NCBI RefSeq assembly: GCF_000247815.1
Contig: NC_021683.1
Location: 10,695,673 to 10,759,672, forward strand
Source of the DNA: Ficedula albicollis
Taxonomy: Eukaryota; Chordata; Aves; Passeriformes; Muscicapidae
Length of the DNA: 64,000 nucleotides
Direction: 5' to 3'
A program made the translations under genes and the position numbers. The notes under the pieces were generated by a model. That model had not been told where the DNA came from. It was given only the letters and a program-made list of their open reading frames with translations, and ran no database searches. Positions 54,426 to 64,000 of this stretch are shown here, one piece after another. How positions within the stretch are numbered: the stretch's first letter is position 1; each line of letters starts with the position of its first letter.

Positions 54426-57400
54426 TTGCTGCACTTAGGTGTATCCAGTGCCACTGTGCTGCTGCAACCTGCCATTTTTAGACAACCTGTGTGTGAAAGA
54501 CATATTTACAGACTGTGCTGCCAAAGCTGAAGGTTGCCCTTCCCAGACTGACTGAAGTAATTTGTAGTCGCAGGTTCTGGTCCCACCTTTTATTTGGCTT
54601 TATGTAGTCAGTGTTATTTAGCCAGAAGAAAAGGTGATGTTTTCTGGCAGCACAAGGGAGGACCTGCCAGTTGGGCTGGTCACCAACAGCACAGGGTGTT
54701 CTACAATACTTAGCTTTACTTTCTGAACTTCTCTGCCATTTAGCAGTGGTTTTAAATTTTTTTTTTTAGGTAAAATAATGATTGAATAGGTAACGTGTGG
54801 AATATGACCAAGAACAACATGGTAGAAAATTATTCTAAGTTTCACAGTTCATCTTATTGCAATGTTTCCTCTCCATACAGTTCCCAAACAAGACTTACCT
54901 CTGCAGGAGTTGCAGGTGGGAGTCCAGACAATCATGCCTCTCCAGCAAAGGCTTGCTTTGCTGCAAGGGTCCCTGTGGCTTGGGAGTAAGGGGTGTGACA
55001 AAATAATGCACAGGGACTGTTTTTAAATTCTAACAAACAACCAAGTAGCATCATGTAAATGATTGCTTTCTCTTCCTTTCCTTTCCAGTGAAAACTTGTG
55101 TTGGAAAAAGCATCTGAGAAATTCTTTCAGGTTTCTAAAACCTTGTACAAGACCAAAGATCTGAAGCCCCAACCTTTCACCTGAGTGTAACAGGACCCAC
55201 ACTGCCTGGTGGGGTTTAGTGCTGCAGCTGGGTCCCTGAGATTCTTGAGATCAGTTTACTAAGGCTGGTTTTGACAGATCATACCAGTCTCCCAGTGTGT
55301 CTTTTACATAGTGCAAAACCATTCATTTGATATTCACCAGCATCAGCTCAAACCCACTTTGTGAGTAGTTCTGAATTTCTGCATGTGTTTTAAATATATT
55401 GGGTTTGCCAGGAGTGAGAATAAGCAGCACTGGGGGTTTTACCCTTCTGATTTTGAAACTTTTTCTGCTGGTTTCCTTGCTGTAGCAGATCACAAGTAGA
55501 TTTCTGAACTTTCAAACTGAAATGTAAGTCTAAACTGGCCTTTCTGAGGTAATGGATAGTTTAATGAACCTGGATGAATGAAACCTTTTTTAATTAAATA
55601 TGGCAAGAATGGTAAATAAAAGTTGTGTAAAATAATCTCACTTGGCTGTGTGCATGCAGTCACAGAGGCAGTTAACAGATGATCCTTTCCACTTAAGGTT
55701 ATGTGGATTTCCTGTACTTCTTCAGTCAATTCTGTTACTGACCAATTTGTCCCACCTCCCCCATGTGTGAGCCCACCTGCTTCTTGTAAGGGCTGGGGTG
55801 GGTGTGCTGGGAAAGCTCATAGGATCCTTGTTGGCTGCTCTGCCTCCCTTCCACTGGCTGTGCCTTTTCATCTTTGTGAGTGTACAAAGGGAAAAAAATT
55901 CTATCTTGTTGAAGGCTGAGCTTGTCTGCTGGAAAAATGCCTATTTGCAGGTGAGAAATTGTCTGTCTCAGGACAAGGGAACTGATTGTTTGGCTCTGTC
56001 TGGCTCTGAGCAATCTGGGCTCTGATGCTTCCTCTGGGAGATTACGTTGCTTAATGCATCAGAGTACCAGGAAGTTGGTTCCTTGCCCTGGGTATTCAAT
56101 TTAAAATTTTCTTTAATTTAATCTCATTACTGAAGCTGGCAAGAAAAACAAAATATTTTTCAGAACAGGGGTTTGCTGGTTTCTCAGAATCTCTCAGCAG
56201 CCTGAAACCCTGTCAGTCTCCAAGGGAATTGTCTGCAGGTGCCAGCCAGGTTGTAAAGGTTCTGATGGACCTTCTTCCAGCTCCCCACAGACTCCTCACC
56301 AGTTTGCCCTTCAAGAGTCCTGACTGGTTTCTGTAGGGTGTTATAACATGTATGAAACATTTACATGTAATTACTTTGACCTTTCTAAACCTAGTAAGGC
56401 TTTGTCATGGAAGAAAGCATGTACAAATGTGAATAGTTCTAAAATACGAGTGATTAGGGGGAGATGGGAAATGCATGTGTGAGAGTCTGCCTGAAGCACC
56501 TGGTGACTCCAGCAGCAGCCCTGGTGTGACCCAGGTGGAGATGAGGAATGGTCTCACACCAAAGCTCGTGGCTTGGAGGCAGCACACATGGGTTTTGCTG
56601 TGCCTTACACAGATTTATTTGGTGACCCTGTACAAATCACTTAACCTCCTTGTGCCCACAGTCCCTACAAGAAGGATGGTGTTTCCCTATCTCACACAAG
56701 TGCTGGACACTTAATTCATTAGTGCTTATAAAGCATTCTCAGGTCTTTTAGAGGGAAATGCTGCATGTCCATGAAGACTTAATGTTGATTCATGTGCAGA
56801 TTCTGAGGTCTGGGCCTTGGCTCCCCAGTGCTGGGATAAAGGCTGTGCCTGATGAGTTCATTTTTCTCATGAACCTAAATCTTCTTTGTGCTATTCCAGG
56901 ACTTGCATAAAAGAAATTCACAAATAATATTGAAAATAAATATTGAAATGTTTCTATTTTATGATGAATTTTGTATGTTTACTTTAAAAATATCTCTAAA
57001 GGCTTCCCAATTCCTTTTGGAAGTGTCTTGACCCCATCTGCTGAGCCATGTGCTGATTTGAAGAGTAGAATGAGATGCTAAGAAAATAAATATTTTTTTT
57101 CAATCCATGCTTCATCTTCTTATGTTTTCTGGCTAAATTTAGAATTGTTCAGAGATTTTAAAAAAGCATCATAGATATTCAGGTAAATGTTATCATATTC
57201 AGCATGGTGGGACATGTCATTTTCCATTGGCATCATGTCATAGGCCAGTGTAATATGTCACAAGTGTTTTATTGCTCTGGCTTCATCACATAAATGAGAG
57301 GAGACGGGTTGCAAATCAAATTTACTATACCTACCTTTAGTATATGCTAAACAAGGTAACAGCATAGATCTAGCTAATACACTGTGGCTGCAGCAGCAAA

Positions 57401-60400
57401 GATCTGGCCTCAAATGTTGCTACAGGTTATGAGCGACAGGCAGTTTGTTACCTCTTCCTGTGTGCTTTGCAATACCCTTTATTATCTACAATTAGAATTG
57501 TGTTTCAGTTCAAAGATAAGTGCTGGAACAGGCAGTCTGATGCAGATTTGGACAAGACAGGGCAGAGGTAGAAGTGCATTTGATAACAGTCCCTTGTTGC
57601 CTTTTTCTTTGTTAGGGCTGTGACTTCTCTTCAGCCACACAAAGTATGGCAGACCTGCTCATTTCCAATCCCTTGGCTTCAGTCCACGTTTCTAGGAGAA
57701 ACTCCTCATGTCTACCAGTAATGCCATGGAAGAGAATAGGTTTCAACCATTATCAGATTAATTTGAAACCTTGAAAGTAAAAATGAAGAGCTGTTAGCTT
57801 CCCGTGGAAATCAATATCTGCTCACTAGAAGTCAAGGTACACAGGGAGAAGTCCCTCGGCTTCAGACACTGAATTGCTGCTGTTGGCTGCATGGTGAGCT
57901 TGGGTAACTCCATGTAAAGACATCATTCAGTCATACTTATTTGGAAGACTTGCTGTTGAGGAATAGCAATGAAGCCAAAATAATTACCACAATTAAATAT
58001 ATTAGCATTTATTTCAACAACCCTGTTTAATCTTAATTTACAGTGAAGCTTCATATCTAATTATGATAATTAGGTAATTTGGTAATTGTAGGTTGAAATA
58101 AGTTTGTAATAGAAGTGTACAAACTTCTTTGGATGGCTGAGATTGCTATTACGTTTCATTTGGGGTGGAAAAGGAGAGGCACATTACTTGTGCAAGGCTG
58201 AAATACACAGATTATTCTCTATAGAAATTCAAAGCTTGAGCCACAGAGAACTGTAGAAATAAATGTCACCTATACCTTGAAAATATTAATTTCTAAACAT
58301 CAAGGTATGATTCTTTAAAATAAAAAAATCTGTCTTGAAAAATATGATCATCTAGGACTCCTTTTTCTTGCAGCATTCAGATGAAGAAAATTTACACAGA
58401 ACAACACTGAGAAACCTTAGATTGAGTAGAAAGGGAAAAGGTGGAGGAGGGAGAGAAGGAAGGGGTCAAAGGAAGATGATTACATGGCCGCTAGGAAAAA
58501 TATGTTCTCAGGGTGCAAATTTTGCTGGCACAGCTGCTGAAGCTGGGAAGGATGTTTTCACAGGAGGTGACTGCACAGCCTTCCTTAAACTTGGCCCTGG
58601 GCTCCCATTGCAGTGCAGTCCCATGGATATGGAAATCTCACAGTAGTGCTGCTGTCTTGAACATAAAATCTAAGACAATGATGCTATGAACAAGTAGATG
58701 AAAGGGACACATGGTTTATTTCCTGCTTGCTTTGAGAGGGAGTGTTTCACCTCTAGTTAGCACACAGGGGCTGCTGGTGGCTGCCTGGCTGCAGCAGGCT
58801 CCCCTCCATCTCCTACAGAGTGAATGCTGCTGGCTGGTGATCCTAGCAGTTTGCCACTGCAGGAAAGCTTTGAAATATCCTTTTTTTCCCCTGAAAACAA
58901 TAGATGTTATCAGACCTTTGTTGTATGTGCTGTTCTACCTTTGCTAGATTTTCATGAGCATGTGTCCATGCAAACTGTAAGTTGGTAAAGTTCCCTCAGC
59001 ATTTCAGCAGGTTGTTGTGTCTCTATAAATAGTCAATTACGTGGGAATTGTTCACCTTCCCCTATGTGCTGTTCATTGGTAAAGAAACTCACAGTTATAT
59101 GCTTCTTTTTGTTTAAAACCACTTTTTTAAAAATTATCAGAATACATTCTTTACTTCTCTGGGAGTTTCTTATGCCACAATTCAAATAATTTGCAATATC
59201 TTCCAAATACTTTGTTACTAATTTTGCATTGATGCTCTAATCCAAATATAAAACATAATTTTAAACTGGGATATAATTCAGAAGATATTACCTATGAATG
59301 GGGATGGGACCTTTTCTGGGACTCTCATTAAAAGAACATTATTCTCATCATTCCCAATTATAACCTGCAGATCAATCACATTTGTTTGCAATGTGCCAGG
59401 CAGAAAAACACCTATTTGTTTAGTCAAGACAATCGGCAGTGAGCACTGTGTTTCCAGAGTGTTCTAGGCACTGTGGGGATATGGGAGGGTCGATCTGCAT
59501 CTGGTTGGGTCCAGACCAGGATTCTGGATATCTGGGGACTCTGGAGAAAACTAGAAAGCAGAGAAACTCTGCCTGGACGAAAATCCAGGGAACCCCACAT
59601 GTCAGGAAGCTGCTCACTGAGCTGCAAATGGTGTTTCCAGTCATAACATGAAAGGTATTTGATGGCTTTAGAAGGATTTTGAGTGTTGCCAGTGGTCTGC
59701 CTTCCAGAGCAATTTGGGTATTGGGTTATGCCTTTAGTTGTGCATTATTTGTCATTGTCCTGAGCAAGTTCAATCCCATGTAGGTGCAGGATCTCGGGCA
59801 TGGGGAGGAGGACAGTGGGAGAGTCTGTCTGCTCCCTGCTCTAACAGGGTTTGAGTGATGGGCACGGTTGGCAAACCACAGCAGAGGAAGGTGCTGAGGC
59901 CCCTTCTGTCGGGGCAGGGAGGGTGTGGGTGTGTGCCCGGGATGGGCTCAGCTGTGGGCACTGCGGGGAGGGGCAGGCAGAGGGGGCAGAGCTCACCTGG
60001 GGTGGGACAGGGGAGTGTGAGAGAGCAGGGAAGGAGGGTGCCTGTGGCAAGGCTCTGAAGTTCAACACAGGGCTGCGGTGAAAGGGGAAACAGGGCGTGT
60101 TTGATTCCCTTGAGAAAATGCTTTTATTTTTTTAAATGTTTCTTGTCCTTGACAAGTCAGGTCATGTGTGCTGATACTCAGGTGTAAGAAGCTTGTGTGC
60201 TTGTGTTGATCTTGGAAGGATCAGACCTGTAATAGTGGAGACAAACTGCATCTTGACTGGAAAAACGGAATCCTGTTTTCATTTTTACCCTGTTTCTCCA
60301 CTGTTTTTTCCCTTGCCCAAATGTCTTCTCCTTATTTCTGTCTCCTTCCACTGTGTACATTCAGACACTGAGGTTTAGAATATCTATTTAAAACCAAAAT

Positions 60401-60666
60401 TATTTATAATTTATTTATTTCTGGTAAGCATGATGTGTTGAGTAATAGAAAGCACAAATAGAAATGTCCAGACCTGCACCACTTCTTCTTTATCCTGATA
60501 TTACCAACAGTAGGGAAATAACTATTTTGGGAGGTATAAGAGAATGAAAACCCCTTCAGCTGCTCCCCAGGCCACAGTCTCACCCATGTGCTGTCAGCAT
60601 CATCCCATTCAGACAGGGCTCCTTAGTCATTTGGATTGCAAAGGGAGACAGGCTTCATCTTTTGTA
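54426..60666. other. Intergenic DNA; nothing specific seen
   Basis: No recognisable exon, RNA gene or element was found. A G-rich segment lies at about 59.85-60.08 kb. Confidence 0.5.
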
Positions 60667-60890
60667 ATTAGGTTGGGTTTTAGGAAAAGGTTCTTTTCCC
60701 AGAGGCCAGTCAGCACTGGAACAGGCTCCCCAGGGAAATGGTCACAGCACCAGCCTGATAGAATTCAAGAAAAGTTTGTACAATTCTCTCAGGCACATGG
60801 TGACTCTTGGGGATAGTCCAGGGCCAGGAGTTGGACTCAAGATCCTTGGGGTCCCTTCCTACTCAGCATATTCTGTGATGCTGTAATTAG
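60667..60890 (+). mobile_element. Short CR1 3'-end fragment
   Basis: It contains TTAGGAAAAGGTTCTTTTCC, GGAACAGGCTCCCCAGGGAA and CAGGAGTTGGACTCAAGATC, and ends near ATTCTGTGATGCTGT. These are the recognisable pieces of a CR1 3' end in a different subfamily from the copy at 10.3 kb. Only about 220 bp remain and it has no coding capacity. Confidence 0.85.
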
Positions 60891-63800
60891 CTGTTGGACT
60901 CCCTTCTGTTAATAGTTTTTGCTAGTTTAGGAACTTTTCCTTCAACATTAATGCTTTTATAGAATGCCATTTTTTTTCTGTGAAGTAGTCATGTGGCAGC
61001 AGTGGAACTTGGACACCTGGCCCTGTCGTGGGGCAAGTGTGAGATCTGCCCCCCTGGCTGCCTGGCTGGGGAAGCAAAGCAGCTGCAGGTGGGATCTGTG
61101 CAGTGCAGGAGCCGAGGGCAGGGCCAGGTGCTTGGCTTTAAAGCGAGCTGCTGTGTAACACTGTTTCTGGTCAGGCTACAGGATGGTTGGTCAGGAATGA
61201 GAGAATGAGCTCCCAACACACAGTCTCCTGGAAACAGTGGTATGGAAACACTGGCAGCAATCTGTTGTGGGTGAGGCCCTGGGAATGGTATGAATAGGAG
61301 TTCAAGGAGATGCTCAATGTAAAATTTAATCAGCTTAGATGGATTTGTTATTTGGAGATAGCAGGAAGAGATAGATCCTTGCAAGGTATTATTTATACTT
61401 GGGTGTGAGTGGGTGTTAAACTTCCAAGATCCTCCTTTTTGTTCTACTTCAGCTTGAATGTTTGGCTGCTTTTGTTTTTGAGTAACTAGAGTGTTTGGAA
61501 GCTTAGGGTGGATAGGGAGAGATAGACTACAGCTGGTAATAATAGTAGAGCCTTTTATGCTGTCAATTTAACAGTTGTAAAACAATTAGGGAGAATTATG
61601 TTAATAGCAGGCTTTGTTCACACTTTCCTCGCCCAATTTTCCTGTTTTTTGTGACGTGCCTTTCCTACCATGCTCTAAGAGCACGTAAACAGTAGGGCTC
61701 TGTGTGTTTGTATTGTGCATGGTCAGTGTTATCCATTAAACCATGGCTGGATGTAGATCTTCTGAAATTTTCACAAATCAATTTTCCAGGGCTTTGGCTA
61801 TTGCATTTTAACGTGGCTGCTCCTAAACAAACAAAATGATGTTTTCAGGAAGCTAAGACAGGATAAGAAGTGATTTGTATGGGAAATGGTGGCTGATTTG
61901 CTCGGGCTGCTGCAGCTGTTTCCCTCAGTGGCAGGAACAAAACCCCTTCAAATCGATCGGATCCATGCTGGCTGAGCCCTGCTCCCCACGCACAGGGGCT
62001 GAGCTGTGCCAAGGCAGCCGGACCCACCGAGATGCTGCTTTGCCTGCTCCCTCCTCCCAGCTCTAGACCGGGGTTAGCCCTGCCCAGCAGCACTGGCACT
62101 CATCTGGAGCGTCTCCCCTGCAGATAACGCAGCCCACGTGAAGGGCATCCCTCGCTGCTCTCCCACAGCTCATCGCAGCAGTCACTTCTCTCCCTCCCCA
62201 CACCCAAGGCACCTTCCCTGCAGCCCCACCTGTGCTCGAGACTCCTGCTCCTGGTGAAGGGCTCAGCACTGCACAAGATCTGAAATGAAGGAAGTAAATG
62301 CTTTTCTGTCTTTTCCAGTCAAAAACCAGATTGATTACGCTGAAATTAAGAACATTATGAATTAGTTTTTTCACTTGGGTCCCGAGGGAGGGAACAGGTA
62401 CCAAAATCTTCACACTTAATTCTTTCCTCCCCCCAAAATAACATGTACATGTAGACGATCCTTTAAGAAAGATTTCCTAAACTCCATTTACCTTGACAGC
62501 TGTCACTCGGCACTTGTAGCTGTCATGGCAGCGTGTAGTTTTTCATGAATTACCAGCACTGGTGGGTTTTTTTCCTCTTTATCTGCCCTCAGCCCATCAG
62601 CTGGGCCTTTCATAACAGCTTCTGGCACCTCGCTGGGGAGATCGGTGCTGCTGAGCCGCGCCCGCAGCTCCCCCGCCTCCCCGGGCAGCTCTGTTTACTG
62701 ATGTGCCTTTTCCTGTAAATATTACCAGCAGCACTCATGGAAGGGATGTGTGGCAATGGAATGGCTTCACCTTGTAACAGTTAGCTGCGGTGGCAGCTCT
62801 GCCTTGACTGATAATCCACGAGTCCTTGTGTTCCGGTTACTTCGCTAAATAACATGTAGACATCCCGCTCTGAAGGCTTGTATATGATAGTTAATTAGAC
62901 AACATTTAATTTGGCTTAACATTTGTGTCAGTTTTGTGGAAGTGAGCCTCCATAATTAGGGAATACAGATCAGATTTCTGTCAGACTTATAACCTCTCAC
63001 TCTAATTTAATGCTCGCTCCTCCGGTGCCGTGTCACACTGGTTGTGCAGGATTTCCCCTCCCCACCCCGTCTTTTCTGCTTGACTAGTAAGAAAGTTGCC
63101 CATTTAACACAACTGACAGCAAATGGGATTGTTCATGGAGATGTAAGGGCAGGAACTGAGCTGGACCTGTTTCTGAGAAGTTGAGCTGGTCCTGCAATTT
63201 GTCTGTTGGTTTTCTGAAACTGTTGGAAGTGTTTGGGCATCTGCAGCATTCTCAGAAAATACTGGATGGAGTATCTGAGTTCCTGCTCCATTTGTGGGTC
63301 AGGATATGATGTAATTGCAAGTTTTACCATGAAAATAGGTAATAGTAACTCAGTGGTACCCAGTGTTCAGATTTTAATCAACACAGATGCTTTCTGCCCA
63401 GTAGCCTCAATGCTGGGCTGCACATGTGAAAGAGTGAACATATATACCTTGTGAATTTGCTGTTATGAAAGGTTACTTATATTGTGGTGGTGCTCCTTCA
63501 GGATGAGTTTTGTGTGCATTCGAGGCTGTACTGTGATTTCCAAAGACCTGAACTTTCCCCAGATGTAGATATCAATTTTGGTGTCTGAGTGAGCAGGGAT
63601 CATCATGGCTTCACTAGGGTGTAAATGGCTGGTGTAAATCTGCTACACAGATTTATTAAGTGAAACTCTAGACTTATATGTGGTCATTCTTGTCTTATCT
63701 GTAAATCCTTGAGACCATGCTTTGCATGGAAATCAACATTATGTCATTTTAGTCACAGAACATTTCCCTTTTGTAGTAAATTATGTCATGTGTCATTTGG

Positions 63801-64000
63801 AAAGTGATACTCTGCCATTTTTTTTTTTTTTGGTGGGGGGGAAGTAATGTCACATTATGTTTATTCAGAGACCAAAGTAAAGACAATTAGAATAATAATT
63901 GTAAATTAAATAATTTGTCTTTATAGTGCTATGTTGCATAGCATATGTTTGTGGATAGCTTTTAAAAGGAGGGGTTCTGTATTCTCACATCAGCCATGGA
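60891..64000. other. Intergenic DNA with enhancer-like blocks
   Basis: No exon was seen. The segments at about 61.54-61.80, 62.29-62.57 and 62.69-63.02 kb are dense in homeodomain-type cores. They include a perfect palindrome TGACAGCTGTCA at 62494-62505, matching the known TGIF/MEIS-type TALE site. The decamer ACATGTAGAC occurs twice, at about 62447 and 62852. These are candidates for IRX-cluster regulatory elements. Confidence 0.4.
62494..62505. promoter_or_regulatory. Perfect palindromic TALE-type site (TGACAGCTGTCA)
   Basis: This 12-base perfect palindrome is made of two TGACAG half-sites, the reported preference of TGIF-type and related TALE homeodomain proteins. Another TGTCA half-site follows about 20 bases downstream. 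Function is inferred from the motif only. Confidence 0.4.

Noticed and set aside
62441..62452. ACATGTACATGT as an Iroquois binding site
   Set aside because: The reported Iroquois consensus is ACAnnTGT, and the spacing here does not fit, so I did not annotate it as a site.

Overview
The window looks like bird nuclear DNA, probably a neognath and perhaps a passerine. The grounds are three CR1 LINE fragments with avian-type 3' ends (10.3-11.0, 53.6-54.4 and 60.7-60.9 kb), sparse repeats overall, and a very GC-rich CpG-island block (about 14.9-29.4 kb) inside AT-rich, gene-poor DNA. No bacterial, viral or organellar gene was seen.

The one gene identified with certainty is the Iroquois homeobox gene IRX5, on the minus strand. 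Exon 1 (25689-25937) encodes the IRX5 N-terminus and exon 2 (24389 downward) encodes the whole TALE homeodomain. The last 61 codons end at a stop at 22549-22551. The coding sequence between the homeodomain and the C-terminal 61 residues, including the region expected to hold the IRO box, is missing and is replaced by 1339 consecutive C bases.

That run is one of nine poly-C runs (30-1495 nt, about 3.9 kb in total), all in the same strand sense and all within 15.7-29.2 kb. Several are flanked by the same short sequence on both sides. I read them as sequencing or gap-filling artefacts in CpG-rich DNA, not biology. All long poly-Pro and poly-Gly reading frames here are products of these runs.

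Head-to-head with IRX5, on the plus strand, lie three well-formed exon-like blocks (29673-29728, 34685-34849, from 35076). Together they look like a spliced transcript in the position that the long RNA CRNDE occupies beside mammalian IRX5. When joined they carry an uninterrupted 74-codon reading frame. This is the most interesting biological candidate in the window, but its coding status is unproven.

The flanks (1-14.8 kb and 36-64 kb) look like regulatory gene desert. They hold AT-rich blocks dense in TAAT-type motifs, suggestive of conserved enhancers, with simple repeats and the CR1 fragments. Based on the mammalian IRX3-CRNDE-IRX5-IRX6 order, the left end should point towards IRX6 and the right end towards IRX3 and FTO; neither neighbour is in the window.
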